Shown piece by piece: positions 1 through 9,314 of a stretch of 64,000 nt of DNA. The translations under genes were made by a program, and so were the position numbers. Each line of letters begins with the position of its first letter. The stretch's first letter is position 1. This DNA is from Pelagovum pacificum (GTDB lineage: Bacteria > Pseudomonadota > Alphaproteobacteria > Rhodobacterales > Rhodobacteraceae). The notes beneath the pieces are model-generated. The model ran no database searches. It was not told the DNA's origin and saw nothing but the letters and a program-made list of their open reading frames with translations. The stretch covers positions 3,781,001 through 3,845,000 of the forward strand of contig NZ_CP065915.1 in assembly GCF_016134045.1 (NCBI RefSeq), read 5' to 3'.

Positions 1-2100
1 GATGCCGAGCCGGCGAGCGCCTCGCGCAATCGGCTGATCTCGCTCAGCCTGCGGCCCGCCCCCGTGACCGATGCGTGGCAAATCGAAGGTCCGGAGCTTC
101 GGGACATCGAAGGCGCTACCTCGCGCGTGACGCTGATCGAGGCGCCGAGCCCCCGGTCGGAGGCCGAGACGATCGCCCTCGTCATGCGAGATGCGGTTGA
201 ACAGGGCCGGTCCGTCTCGCTGATCTCGCCCGACCGGATGCTGACGCGGCAGGTCGAAGCGGCGCTCGATCGCTGGCTGATCGTACCCGACGACAGCGCG
301 GGCCAGCCCTTGTCGCAAACGCCGACCGGTCGCTTCCTGCGGCATGTCGGCGGATTGCTGACACACCGGTTGACGTCCGAGGCGCTGCTGACGCTGCTGA
401 AGCATCCGCTCTGCCACGGGGGCAGCGAACGCGGGCCGCACCTCCTCCACACCCGTGAGCTGGAGCTTCACCTCCGCCGCCACGGGCCGCCCTTCCCGAA
501 CGGCGACACCCTGCGCGCCTGGGCCGAGAAAAAGCCGGGCCGCGAGGGTTGGGCCGCGTGGCTGGCGGCGAGACTAGACACGATTCCTGCGCAGGACGAG
601 CGTGACGCGCCCGATCACCTCGCCCTTCACCTTGCGCTCGCCGAAGCGTTTGCCGCCGGTCATGGCGACGGCGCGAGCCAGCTCTGGCAGCGGGACGCCG
701 GCCGCAAGGCGCAGGAGGTGCTGACCGAATTCGGCGCCCACGCGGCAGCCGCCGGCACGCTGTCGCCGCTCGACTACCTGTCGCTGTTCGAAGGCATCAT
801 CGGCGGTGCCGAAGTCCGCAACCCGGTGACCGGGCATCCGCTCGTCCGCTTCTGGGGCACGCTCGAGTCCCGCGTGCAGGGGGCGGAGGTCGTGATCCTC
901 GGCGGCCTCAACGAGGGAAGCTGGCCGGAAGTGCCGAGCCCGGATCCGTGGATGAACCGGTCGATGCGGCACAAAGCGGGTCTGTTGCTGCCCGAACGTC
1001 GCATTGGCCTTTCTGCGCATGACTACCAGCAGGCGGTCGCGGGGGCGGAAGTCGTCCTCAGCCGCGCGTCCCGGTCGGAGGATGCGGCGACCGTGCCGTC
1101 GCGCTGGATCAACCGGCTTACGAACCTGATGAACGGCCTGCCGTCGAACGGCGGGCCAGAGGCATTGGCGGCGATGCGGGCGCGCGGCGCGCTTTGGGTC
1201 GCGAAGGCGGCACGCCTGTCGGCCCCCGACCGCGCGGTCCCGCCTGCGCCGCGTCCTTCGCCTCGTCCGCCGGTGGAGGCGAGACCGAAACGCCTGTCGG
1301 TGACCCAGATCCAGACACTGATCCGGGACCCTTACGCGATCTACGCCCGCAACGTACTGCGCCTCTCCGCGCTCGATCCTCTCGTGCCGGAGCCGGATGC
1401 GCCCCTGCGCGGGATCATCATCCACAGCGCGCTCGAGCGTTTCATCAAGGCGGGGCACGACCCGGCGGATCCGGCGACGCGTGATCAGCTTGTCGCGACC
1501 GCGCGGGACGCATTGACCGACTCCTGCCCGTGGCCGGCGCAGCGGCAGCTTTGGCTTGCCGGGTTCGAGAGGGTCGCGGACTGGTTCCTCGAGACAGAGG
1601 TCGCACGGCGCGCCGTCGGGACACCGTCGCATTTCGAGCTTCGCGGCAAGGTTCACCTCGGGGACCCGGACTTCACGCTGTCCTGCCTCGCCGATCGGCT
1701 CGACCTGACCGAGGGGGGCGAGCTGATCCTCTACGATTACAAGACGGGCAAGCCGCCGACCGAGAAGCAGCAAATCAGCTTCGACCGGCAGCTTCTGCTG
1801 GAGGCGGCGATGGCCGCGCGCGGCGCATTCGCCGAGGTCGGACCCCGCCGCACTGTGATCGCGGAGTTCATCGGGCTTGGCAGTTCTCCCGCGATCGTGC
1901 CCGCGCCGATGGACGAGGCCCCGCCGGACCAGGTGTGGGAAGAGTTCCGCGCCCTGATCCGGGCCTGGGCAGACCCGAACAGGGGGTATTCCGCCCGCGC
2001 ACGGGCCTTCACGGAAGAGTCGGTCGGCGACTACGACCACCTCGCCCGGCGCGGCGAATGGGACGGCGCGACGGACTTCACGCCGGAGGACATTCAATGA
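1..2100 (+). CDS. addB: AddB, double-strand break repair nuclease subunit (5' end cut by window)
   Basis: This is the inactive-helicase/nuclease subunit of AddAB, which resects double-strand breaks for RecA loading in alphaproteobacteria. The reading frame is open from base 1 with no start needed, so about 699 C-terminal residues of a protein that is usually near 1000 residues are present. A GTG at 64 is only an internal codon. The C-terminal third shows a PD-(D/E)XK nuclease: the segment ADRLDL followed by LILYDYKTGKPPT gives the acidic and lysine residues of the RecB-type nuclease motif. Upstream, VVILGGLNEGSWPE is typical of AddB helicase-like domains. The stop overlaps the addA start (ATGA), so the two subunits are translationally coupled. 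Confidence 0.93.
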   Translation, partial: DAEPASASRNRLISLSLRPAPVTDAWQIEGPELRDIEGATSRVTLIEAPSPRSEAETIALVMRDAVEQGRSVSLISPDRMLTRQVEAALDRWLIVPDDSAGQPLSQTPTGRFLRHVGGLLTHRLTSEALLTLLKHPLCHGGSERGPHLLHTRELELHLRRHGPPFPNGDTLRAWAEKKPGREGWAAWLAARLDTIPAQDERDAPDHLALHLALAEAFAAGHGDGASQLWQRDAGRKAQEVLTEFGAHAAAAGTLSPLDYLSLFEGIIGGAEVRNPVTGHPLVRFWGTLESRVQGAEVVILGGLNEGSWPEVPSPDPWMNRSMRHKAGLLLPERRIGLSAHDYQQAVAGAEVVLSRASRSEDAATVPSRWINRLTNLMNGLPSNGGPEALAAMRARGALWVAKAARLSAPDRAVPPAPRPSPRPPVEARPKRLSVTQIQTLIRDPYAIYARNVLRLSALDPLVPEPDAPLRGIIIHSALERFIKAGHDPADPATRDQLVATARDALTDSCPWPAQRQLWLAGFERVADWFLETEVARRAVGTPSHFELRGKVHLGDPDFTLSCLADRLDLTEGGELILYDYKTGKPPTEKQQISFDRQLLLEAAMAARGAFAEVGPRRTVIAEFIGLGSSPAIVPAPMDEAPPDQVWEEFRALIRAWADPNRGYSARARAFTEESVGDYDHLARRGEWDGATDFTPEDIQ

Positions 2101-5100
2101 CCCCCCGCGATGACGCGACGGAGGCGCAGGTCCGTGCCGCCGATCCGGACAATTCGACATGGCTTTCTGCCAACGCCGGATCCGGCAAGACGCGCGTTCT
2201 GACCGATCGCGTGGCGCGGCTGCTGCTGCAGAAGGTCGATCCGCAGAACATCCTTTGCCTGACCTTCACCAAGGCCGCCGCGTCGGAGATGCAGAATCGC
2301 CTGTTCGATCGGCTCGGCGGGTGGGCGATGATGGAAGCCGGCGCGCTCCGGCAGGAGCTCGAGCGGCTCGGCGCACCACAGCCCGACGATCCGGGGGAAG
2401 CGCGACGCCTGTTCGCCCGCGCGATCGAGACACCGGGCGGGCTGAAGATCCAGACGATCCACGCCTTCTGCGCCTCTGTCCTGCGGCGTTTCCCGCTGGA
2501 AGCCGGTGTGTCGCCCCGGTTCACGGAAATGGAGGACCGCGCCGCCGACCTGCTTCGGCGCGACGTGCTCGACGACCTTGCGGAGCGTCGGCCCGAACTG
2601 GTGGAGCGCATCGCCCGACACTTCACGGGTGCGGACATCGGAGCGCTGCTGGGCGAAGTCGCGGTGAAGCGGACGCTGTTCCGCCAACCTGCGGACGAGG
2701 CGGTTCTGGCCGGTCTGCTCGGGGCCGAGCCGGGCCTGACTGTTGGCGGCCTACTGGACCGGGAATTCGGTGCGGACGTGATGCCGCTCCTGCGTGATCT
2801 TCAGGCCGTCCTCGCCACCGGGTCGTCGTCCGAGGTAAAGGCCGCGGCGACCCTGTCGCGCATATCGGGCCGGAACAAGGTCGATCTTGCGGTCTTCGGC
2901 GTTCTCGTGTCGCTGCTGCTGACCGGGAAAGGCGCGGCCTCTCCTTTCACCGCCAAGATCGGCAAGTTCCCGACGAAGGCGACCCGCGCCGCGCATTCCG
3001 GTTTGAGCGACGACCTCGACGGGCTGATGCAGGATGTCGAGGACCTGCGGGAGCCGGTGCTTGCACAGGCCGCGCTTGGCCGGAGCCTCGACCTCCATGC
3101 GTTCGGCCATGCCTTCTGTGCGGAGTACGAGGCGCGAAAGCTGGCCCGGGGTCTGCTGGATTTCGACGACCTGATCCTCAAGACGCGCGACCTGCTCAAC
3201 GATCCTGCGCTGGCGCAATGGGTGCTCTACCGTCTCGACGGCGGGATCGACCATATCCTCGTGGACGAGGCGCAGGACACGTCGCCCGGTCAATGGTCCG
3301 TTATCGAACGGCTGACCGAGGAAATGCTCGCGGCGGGCGGCGGCAAGGACCGGCGCTGCACTCTGTTCGTCGTGGGCGACAAGAAGCAGTCGATCTACTC
3401 GTTTCAGGGTGCGGACGCGGAGGCGTTCGACTCGATGCGGGGCATGTTCGCCGAACGGCTGACCGAATCCGGACGAGCGTTGGTCGAACAGCCGCTTCAA
3501 TTCTCCTTCCGCTCGGCCGAAGCGGTGCTGTCGCTCGTCGACCGCACATTCGTCGGCCCGTTCCGCGAGGGGCTGGACGAGGACGTATTGCACCGCCCGT
3601 TCAAGGATCGCCTGCCCGGTCGTGTCGATCTCTGGCCGCCGGTGCCGAAAAGCGATGACAGCGACCCGGACGAGCCGTGGCATAGGCCCGTCGACCACGT
3701 GGGTCAGAGCCACCACGACGTCGTGCTCGCCAACCAGATCGCCCGCCACATCCGCCAACTGATCGACGGGGGCGAGACGATCCCCGACGAATCCGGCGGC
3801 ACCCCGGTTCGACGTCGGTTGCACGAGGGCGATTTCCTGATCCTCGTACGACGGCGGCGCATGCTGTTCCGCGAGATCATCCGCGCCTGCAAATCGGAAG
3901 GACTCGCCATCGCGGGCGCCGACCAGTTGTCGGTGATGACCGAACTCGCGGTGAAGGACCTCACGGCTCTGCTTCGCTTCCTCGCCTTGCCGGAGGACGA
4001 CCTGTCGCTCGCCGCCGCACTGAAGTCGCCGCTGTTCAGCTGGACGGAGCAGGACCTCTTCACGCTTGCCCACCCGAGGGGCGAGCGCACCTTGTGGCAG
4101 GCCCTGCGGGAGAGCGACGCGCACCCCGAGACCCGCGCGATCATCGACGATCTGCGCCGGCAGTCCGACTTCCTGCGGCCCTACGACCTGATCTCGCGAA
4201 TCCTCGTCCGGCACGGCGGGCGGCGGAAGCTGCTGAACCGGCTGGGTGCGGAGGCGGAGGACGGGATCGATGCCTTCGTCGGACAGGCGCTCGCTTACGA
4301 GCGGTCGTCCGTGCCGAGCCTGACCGGCTTCCTCGCGTGGATGGAAACCGACGAACTGAAGGTCAAACGCCAGATGGAGGGTCGCGGCCACGCAATCCGC
4401 GTGATGACGGTCCACGGCTCCAAGGGTCTCGAGGCCCCGGTCGTGATCCTGCCCGATACCTCGACGCGGCGCTCCGGCAATCCGCCCGCGATCTGGGACG
4501 TGGGGGAACAGCCCGTCTGGGGGCCGCTCTCCGACAACGTGCCCGCCAGCCTTGCCCCCCTGAAGCGCGACATGGCGGACGCGGATGAGCGGGAACGGCG
4601 CCGCCTGCTCTACGTCGCGATGACGCGGGCGGAAAAGTGGCTGATCGTCTGCGCCTCCGGCGATGTCGGCGATAGCCCGGAGAAGAGCTGGTACAACATG
4701 GTCGCCGCCGGGCTGGAGGAGATGCCGGTCCTGCCACTGGTCACCCCGTCGGGCGAGGGTCTGCGCTACCAGACCGGTGACTGGGCGGGCGATCCGCTGA
4801 TCGACCTGCCGCGACAGGTTGCCGAGGACGTGGCGGAGCCTTTGTTCGCCACGGTCACAGCACCGCTTCCGGCGGCCGGTACGGTGTCACCGTCCGCGCT
4901 CGGCGGCGCGAAGGTGATGCCGGGTGAGACGGACGGCGGCACCCTCGACGAGGCGCTTGAGCGGGGCACGCGGATGCACCTGCTGCTGGAGCATCTCCCC
5001 GGCCTCGATCGCGCCCTGTGGTCAGAAACGGCGGCGGCCCTGTTCGACGGCGAGGATCCCGAGGGGACCGAAGATCTGGTCCGCGGTGCCGCAGCGATCC

Positions 5101-5450
5101 TCGACCATCCGGAGCTGTCCGCGCTTTTCCGGGATGCGCTTGCCGAAGTTCCGGTGACCGCCGCGCTGGCGGAGCTCGACGGGCGGCGAATGCACGGCAC
5201 GATCGACCTGCTGATCCCCGGCGACACGGTCCTCGCCATCGACTTCAAGACGAACCGGATCGCCCCGTCGCGACCGGAGGACACGCCGGACGGCCTCTTG
5301 CGCCAGATGGGCGCCTATGCCGCGGCGCTTGGGCAGATATATCCGGGCCGGACGATCGAGACGGCGATCCTCTGGACGTCTGTGCCAGAATTGATGCGGT
5401 TGCCGACCTCTCTGGTCATGGCCTCCTTGCGTCGGGCCTCCGCACCTTGA
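2097..5450 (+). CDS. addA: AddA, ATP-dependent helicase/nuclease subunit
   Basis: This is a UvrD-like SF1A helicase fused to a RecB nuclease domain, 1117 aa, the partner of AddB. The Walker A motif SANAGSGKT lies at residues 24-32. The Walker B/DEAQ box ILVDEAQDTS and motif III VVGDKKQSIYSFQGAD follow, and motifs V-VI appear around VMTVHGSKGLE and LLYVAMTRAE. The C-terminus carries a nuclease motif (GTIDLLIPGD, then AIDFKTNR). The frame is open further upstream, but the ATG at 2097 overlapping the addB stop by 4 bp gives the expected N-terminus just before the helicase Q-motif, so I chose it. Confidence 0.95.
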   Translation: MTPRDDATEAQVRAADPDNSTWLSANAGSGKTRVLTDRVARLLLQKVDPQNILCLTFTKAAASEMQNRLFDRLGGWAMMEAGALRQELERLGAPQPDDPGEARRLFARAIETPGGLKIQTIHAFCASVLRRFPLEAGVSPRFTEMEDRAADLLRRDVLDDLAERRPELVERIARHFTGADIGALLGEVAVKRTLFRQPADEAVLAGLLGAEPGLTVGGLLDREFGADVMPLLRDLQAVLATGSSSEVKAAATLSRISGRNKVDLAVFGVLVSLLLTGKGAASPFTAKIGKFPTKATRAAHSGLSDDLDGLMQDVEDLREPVLAQAALGRSLDLHAFGHAFCAEYEARKLARGLLDFDDLILKTRDLLNDPALAQWVLYRLDGGIDHILVDEAQDTSPGQWSVIERLTEEMLAAGGGKDRRCTLFVVGDKKQSIYSFQGADAEAFDSMRGMFAERLTESGRALVEQPLQFSFRSAEAVLSLVDRTFVGPFREGLDEDVLHRPFKDRLPGRVDLWPPVPKSDDSDPDEPWHRPVDHVGQSHHDVVLANQIARHIRQLIDGGETIPDESGGTPVRRRLHEGDFLILVRRRRMLFREIIRACKSEGLAIAGADQLSVMTELAVKDLTALLRFLALPEDDLSLAAALKSPLFSWTEQDLFTLAHPRGERTLWQALRESDAHPETRAIIDDLRRQSDFLRPYDLISRILVRHGGRRKLLNRLGAEAEDGIDAFVGQALAYERSSVPSLTGFLAWMETDELKVKRQMEGRGHAIRVMTVHGSKGLEAPVVILPDTSTRRSGNPPAIWDVGEQPVWGPLSDNVPASLAPLKRDMADADERERRRLLYVAMTRAEKWLIVCASGDVGDSPEKSWYNMVAAGLEEMPVLPLVTPSGEGLRYQTGDWAGDPLIDLPRQVAEDVAEPLFATVTAPLPAAGTVSPSALGGAKVMPGETDGGTLDEALERGTRMHLLLEHLPGLDRALWSETAAALFDGEDPEGTEDLVRGAAAILDHPELSALFRDALAEVPVTAALAELDGRRMHGTIDLLIPGDTVLAIDFKTNRIAPSRPEDTPDGLLRQMGAYAAALGQIYPGRTIETAILWTSVPELMRLPTSLVMASLRRASAP

Positions 5451-5475
5451 CGCATGAGAGCCCCCTCCTTACGTT
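5447..5475 (+). promoter_or_regulatory. candidate sigma-70 promoter for trxA
   Basis: TTGACG at 5447-5452 (overlapping the addA stop codon) is followed after 17 bp by TACGTT at 5470-5475. The -35 is good and the -10 is weak. It would place trxA under its own promoter rather than only in the addBA transcript. Confidence 0.3.
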
Positions 5476-5510
5476 CCGCATCCTAGATATTGCGGCCAAG
5501 GAGAGTCCTC

Positions 5511-5831
5511 ATGGCAACCGTTGCAGTCACCGACGACACTTTCGACGCCGAAGTGCGTCAGTCCGACATCCCCGTGGTGGTGGACTTCTGGGCCGAATGG
5601 TGCGGTCCCTGTAAGCAGATTGGGCCGGCACTTGAAGAAATCTCGGAAGAGATGGACGGCAAGATCAAGATCGCCAAGGTCAACGTCGACGAGAACATGA
5701 ATGCACCGGCGCAGATGGGCATCCGCGGCATCCCCGCCCTGTTCATCTTCAAGGACGGTGAGATCGTTTCGAACCGTGCCGGTGCCGCGCCGAAAGCGGC
5801 GCTGATGAGCTGGATCCAGGACTCGATCTGA
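5511..5831 (+). CDS. trxA: thioredoxin 1
   Basis: This is a cytoplasmic thiol-disulfide oxidoreductase of 106 aa, the standard length. The active site WCGPCK has Cys31 and Cys34 in the context [13 protein letters not shown]. The conserved cis-proline loop is [12 protein letters not shown]. The frame is open for seven codons upstream, but the ATG at 5511 follows an AAGGAGAG ribosome-binding site about 6 bp upstream and gives the normal N-terminus. It is likely reduced by thioredoxin reductase encoded elsewhere. A bidirectional terminator follows. Confidence 0.97.
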   Translation: MATVAVTDDTFDAEVRQSDIPVVVDFWAEWCGPCKQIGPALEEISEEMDGKIKIAKVNVDENMNAPAQMGIRGIPALFIFKDGEIVSNRAGAAPKAALMSWIQDSI

Positions 5832-5853
5832 TCCTGCCAGACCCGGATTTTGC

Positions 5854-5886
5854 AAAGAGGGCGTCCCGTTGAGGGCGCCCTTTTTC
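5854..5886. terminator. bidirectional intrinsic terminator between trxA and the convergent gene
   Basis: An AGGGCG arm pairs with CGCCCT around a short loop, flanked by A-rich sequence on the left and a T5 run on the right. It therefore has the form of an intrinsic terminator on both strands and sits between two convergent genes. Confidence 0.75.
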
Positions 5887-5891
5887 GTTGG

Positions 5892-6803
5892 TCAGAGCGG
5901 CCAGCCGTTTTCCAGTAACCGCGTTCGGATGCTCTGCTCGGCGTGCGGGCGTCCGGCGTTGATGCTCATGTGCTGCCAGAACCACCAGACAAACCCGGCG
6001 TAGTCCGGCTCCGCCACCTTCACTGCTTCGAACGCGGCCGTCTCTCCGAGGTCGAGCACGTTCGCGGCGATGTGATGGAAGTCGATCTTCGCGAACAGCA
6101 CCGCCGGCTTTTCGAACAGAAAGCCGTTGAACGCGGCGGCGGAATTCTGGGTCACCACGTAGTCGCAGCGTGACAGGGCGATATCCATCATGCCCGTCTC
6201 GATCGTCAGGCGCCGATCCTTGATCGCGTGCAGCGCGGCAAGCTCCGCGTCGGAATAGGTCTCATCCGGGTGGAGCGTGACCAGAACTTCGCGGTCCGGA
6301 TCCTGCGTCAGGACCGACCTCACCATGTCGACAGGCGAACAGGCCTGGAACGAGCGGCGCTCCGTCAGCTTGCCCTGAAGCGGGACATAGACGAAGCCAT
6401 CCCTGCCGATGTCCTGCGACACGTCGGGAAACAGCCGGTCGCGCCAGTAGCCGTGAAAGCGCCGGGCTTCCGCCTCTGGCACGATGGACCAGTCGACGTT
6501 GGACTTCGCGACATGCCAGTTCCAGCGGGCCGGGGTCTTCTCGATCTGCCAGAACGGATATTGGTAGACGCGACGGAAGGTGAGGCCGCGCTCGGTCGTC
6601 GGACGCGTCATGTGAAACATCGAGTAGCCCTCGCGGGAGAGGGAGCGAGCGACCTCGACGTCGGAATCGTCGTTGATGACGACGTCGTAATCGGCGTCCT
6701 CCAGCACACCCACCAGCTTGCTGATGAAATTGTGCCGTCGACCCGTCGCGGAGCGTTTCAGGCCGTCTTCGAGATAGAAATTGACCACCCGGGGGACACT
6801 CAT
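5892..6803 (-). CDS. putative capsule-synthesis-type (GT-B-like) glycosyltransferase
   Basis: This is a 303-aa protein without signal peptide or membrane span. I do not recognise it with certainty. The C-terminal part contains LVTLHPDET and, about 50 residues on, a stretch reading [20 protein letters not shown] then AVLF. Both resemble the nucleotide-sugar-binding half of KpsC/KpsS-like capsule polysaccharide transferases, in which a conserved N-S/G-E/A helix precedes a KPV strand. The segment [15 protein letters not shown] fits the linker between the two Rossmann domains. It lies alone on the minus strand between trxA and hslV, so context gives no pathway. It could also be an O-antigen or glycolipid-modifying enzyme. 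Confidence 0.55.
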   Translation of the reverse strand: MSVPRVVNFYLEDGLKRSATGRRHNFISKLVGVLEDADYDVVINDDSDVEVARSLSREGYSMFHMTRPTTERGLTFRRVYQYPFWQIEKTPARWNWHVAKSNVDWSIVPEAEARRFHGYWRDRLFPDVSQDIGRDGFVYVPLQGKLTERRSFQACSPVDMVRSVLTQDPDREVLVTLHPDETYSDAELAALHAIKDRRLTIETGMMDIALSRCDYVVTQNSAAAFNGFLFEKPAVLFAKIDFHHIAANVLDLGETAAFEAVKVAEPDYAGFVWWFWQHMSINAGRPHAEQSIRTRLLENGWPL

Positions 6804-6885
6804 TGCGGCAGGCTATATGCGGAGGCGTCGCCTTGTCCATCCGGTGGCGGTGAACCATATGGGGTCTCAACCAACAGGAGATCAC

Positions 6886-7449
6886 ATGGCAGAGCAAAGC
6901 TTTCCGGGCTGGCACGGCACCACGATCATCGGCGTTCGCAAGGGCGGCAAGGTCGTCATCGCGGGTGACGGCCAGGTGAGCCTCGGCGACACGGTCATCA
7001 AGGGCACCGCCCGCAAGGTCCGCCGGATTTCCCCCGGCGGCTACGACGTCATTGCCGGGTTCGCCGGGTCCACCGCCGACGCCTTCGCGCTGCTCGAGCG
7101 GCTCGAGAAGAAGCTCGAGGCGACGCCGGGGCAGCTGCAACGGGCGAGCGTCGAGCTTGCGAAGGACTGGCGGACGGACAAGTACCTGCAGAAGCTCGAA
7201 GCGATGCTGATCGTGTCCGACGGCAAGGAAATCTTCGTCATCACCGGCGCCGGCGACGTGCTGGAGCCCGAGCATGACGTGACCGCCATCGGCTCGGGCG
7301 GGAACTACGCGCTTGCGGCCGGGCGCGCGCTGATGAGCACTGACCTGTCAGCGGAAGAGATCGCCCGCCGCGCCATGCAGATCGCGTCGGACATCTGCGT
7401 CTACACGAACGGCAACCTCACGGTCGAAATGCTGGAGGGCGGCGCGTAG
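6886..7449 (+). CDS. hslV: ATP-dependent protease peptidase subunit HslV
   Basis: This is the threonine peptidase ring of the HslUV (ClpQY) proteasome-like protease, 187 aa. The N-terminus has the family's alphaproteobacterial leader before the catalytic threonine: residues 1-11 end in WHG, then Thr12-Thr13-Ile-Ile-Gly, so an 11-residue propeptide must be removed to expose the nucleophile. [10 protein letters not shown] and [11 protein letters not shown] are classic HslV blocks. The ATG at 6886 has AGGAG 5 bp upstream; the longer open frame starting at 6781 has no such site. The stop codon TAG lies inside a copy of the dispersed palindromic repeat. hslU follows after one small broken gene. 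Confidence 0.95.
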   Translation: MAEQSFPGWHGTTIIGVRKGGKVVIAGDGQVSLGDTVIKGTARKVRRISPGGYDVIAGFAGSTADAFALLERLEKKLEATPGQLQRASVELAKDWRTDKYLQKLEAMLIVSDGKEIFVITGAGDVLEPEHDVTAIGSGGNYALAAGRALMSTDLSAEEIARRAMQIASDICVYTNGNLTVEMLEGGA

Positions 7450-7470
7450 GGTGCGCGCTTGATGCGCACC
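7445..7470 (+). repeat. dispersed palindromic repeat, copy 1
   Basis: This is a 26-bp unit beginning CGTAGGGTGCGC, containing 7-bp arms GGTGCGC and GCGCACC around the loop GCTTGAT. Its TAG (7447-7449) is the hslV stop codon. It pairs with the inverted copy at 7491-7517. Confidence 0.85.
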
Positions 7471-7490
7471 AGCCAACGGACCGGACCTCG

Positions 7491-7517
7491 GGGTGCGCAT
7501 CGAGCGCGCACCCTACG
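7491..7517 (-). repeat. dispersed palindromic repeat, copy 2 (inverted)
   Basis: This is the same unit on the minus strand (loop GCTCGAT when read in that orientation). With copy 1 it makes a 26-bp imperfect inverted repeat around a 20-nt spacer, which may serve as the hslV 3' hairpin. Confidence 0.85.
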
Positions 7518-7587
7518 CCTTTCGGGTGATTTCTTTCCTGAGGCCAACGGTTGCGGATAACCTCTCCGCGACACGGGGAGGCACGGC

Positions 7588-7881
7588 ATGGCCGACGACA
7601 AGATCGAGATCGAGAACGTGAACTCGCCGGGCCGCACCACGCGGGTCGACCGTGCGAAGTTCGAAGCGATGCGCGACGCACTGCTGCAGGTGCTGCCGGA
7701 TGCCGCGCCGGGGATGAAGGTCCCGGATGCCAAGGCAGCGCTTCTGCCGCTGCTGCCGCAGGACCTTTTTCCCGGCGGCGACAAGGCGGGTTAGTGGTTG
7801 AAGGCGGCGCAGCTCGACCTCGAGGCGAAGGGACGAATTGCCCGCGCGGACAAGCCGCCGGTCCGGCTCTACCGGGTCTGA
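7588..7881 (+). pseudogene. small DUF6958-like protein interrupted by an amber codon
   Basis: The frame from ATG 7588 encodes 68 residues, then TAG at 7792-7794, then reads on without interruption for 28 more codons to TGA at 7879-7881. The residues on both sides join into one recognisable small conserved protein: KIEIENVNSPGRTTRVDRAK near the start and, after the stop, [15 protein letters not shown] and VRLYRV. As I recall the family, the junction usually reads KAGWW, so the TAG sits where a tryptophan codon (TGG) is expected. A single G-to-A change explains it. It is either a recent nonsense mutation or a sequencing error. Function is unknown; the family assignment is from memory and moderate in confidence. 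Confidence 0.65.
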
Positions 7882-7886
7882 AACCG

Positions 7887-7913
7887 GACGCCCGTCTTGG
7901 AATTTCGGGCGTC
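7887..7913. terminator. hairpin after the small broken gene
   Basis: An 8-bp perfect stem (GACGCCCG / CGGGCGTC) with an 11-nt loop starts 5 bp after the restored stop codon. There is no T run, so it is a weak terminator or an RNA-stabilising hairpin. Confidence 0.4.
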
Positions 7914-7999
7914 ATGCGTATCTGTTCGCCAGCACCGGGTGTCAGAAGGACCCCGAAAATGAACCATTGTCCGGTAACGGGCAGGCGAACAGGACACGT

Positions 8000-9307
8000 A
8001 TGACCGACCTCACTCCCCGCGAAATCGTCTCGGAGCTTGATCGCTTCATCATCGGCCAGGCCGAGGCCAAGCGCGCCGTTGCCGTCGCACTCCGCAACCG
8101 CTGGCGGCGCAAACAGCTTGGCCCCGATCTGCGCGACGAGGTTTACCCGAAGAACATCCTGATGATCGGCCCGACCGGCGTCGGCAAGACGGAGATCAGC
8201 CGCCGCCTCGCCAAGCTGGCCCGCGCGCCCTTCGTGAAGATCGAGGCGACGAAGTTCACCGAGGTCGGCTACGTCGGCCGCGACGTGGAGCAGATCGTCC
8301 GTGACCTCGTCGATACCGCGATCGTCCAGACCCGCGAGCACATGCGCGAGGACGTGAAATCGAAGGCCCACCAGGCCGCCGAGGACCGGGTGATCGCCGC
8401 CGTCGCCGGAGAAGGTGCGCGGGACGGCACGCGGGAGATGTTCCGCAAGAAGCTGAAGAACGGCGAGCTCGACGACACGATGATCGAGATCGAGATTTCC
8501 GACACGTCGAACCCGCTCGGCGGGATGGAAATACCGGGTCAGCCCGGCATGATGCCGGGTGGCATGAACATCGGCGACATCTTCGGGAAAGCCTTCGGCA
8601 ACCGCACGGTGAAGAAGCGCATGACCGTGGCCGAGAGCTACGAGAGCCTGATCGCCGATGAGGCCGACAAGCTGCTCGACGATGAGACGGTCACGAAAGC
8701 CGCGCTCGAGGCGGTGGAGCAGAACGGGATCGTCTTCCTCGACGAAATCGACAAGGTCTGCCGCAATTCCGATGCACGCGGGGCCGACGTGTCCCGGGAA
8801 GGCGTGCAGCGCGACCTGCTGCCGCTGATCGAGGGCACGACCGTCTCGACCAAGCACGGGCCGGTGAAGACCGACCACATCCTGTTCATCGCGTCGGGCG
8901 CCTTCCACATCGCGAAGCCGTCGGACCTGCTGCCGGAGCTTCAGGGCCGCCTGCCGATCCGGGTGAACCTGCGCGCGCTGACCGAAGGTGACTTCGTCCG
9001 TATCCTGACGGAGACGGACAACGCGCTGACCCGTCAGTACGTGGCGCTGATGAAGACGGAGGAGGTCACCGTATCCTTCACCGAGGAAGGCATCGCCGCG
9101 CTGGCCAAGATCGCGGCGGAGGTCAACGAAAGCGTCGAGAACATCGGTGCGCGGCGGCTCTATACCGTCATGGAGCGCGTGTTCGAGGAGCTGTCGTTCC
9201 ACGCGCCCGACCGTGCCGGCGAAGCTGTGACCGTCGACGCGGACTTCGTCGAAACCCACCTTGGCGAGCTCACACGCTCTACCGATTTGAGCCGTTACGT
9301 GCTTTGA
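8000..9307 (+). CDS. hslU: ATP-dependent protease ATPase subunit HslU
   Basis: This is the AAA+ unfoldase of HslUV, 435 aa, close to the family length of about 440. The Walker A motif GPTGVGKT is at residues 57-64, the Walker B motif reads [10 protein letters not shown], and sensor/arginine regions follow near [13 protein letters not shown]. The C-terminus DLSRYVL matches the conserved tail that docks into HslV to open its pore. The ATG at 8000 follows AGGA with 5-bp spacing; longer open frame upstream is the coding shadow of the leader. It probably shares a transcript with hslV although the repeat pair and hairpin in between may lower read-through. Confidence 0.95.
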   Translation: MTDLTPREIVSELDRFIIGQAEAKRAVAVALRNRWRRKQLGPDLRDEVYPKNILMIGPTGVGKTEISRRLAKLARAPFVKIEATKFTEVGYVGRDVEQIVRDLVDTAIVQTREHMREDVKSKAHQAAEDRVIAAVAGEGARDGTREMFRKKLKNGELDDTMIEIEISDTSNPLGGMEIPGQPGMMPGGMNIGDIFGKAFGNRTVKKRMTVAESYESLIADEADKLLDDETVTKAALEAVEQNGIVFLDEIDKVCRNSDARGADVSREGVQRDLLPLIEGTTVSTKHGPVKTDHILFIASGAFHIAKPSDLLPELQGRLPIRVNLRALTEGDFVRILTETDNALTRQYVALMKTEEVTVSFTEEGIAALAKIAAEVNESVENIGARRLYTVMERVFEELSFHAPDRAGEAVTVDADFVETHLGELTRSTDLSRYVL

Positions 9308-9314
9308 AGGCGGC

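Noticed and set aside
2751..4415. Long minus-strand frame opposite addA
   Set aside because: Codon-bias shadow of addA; no recognisable domain or ribosome-binding site.
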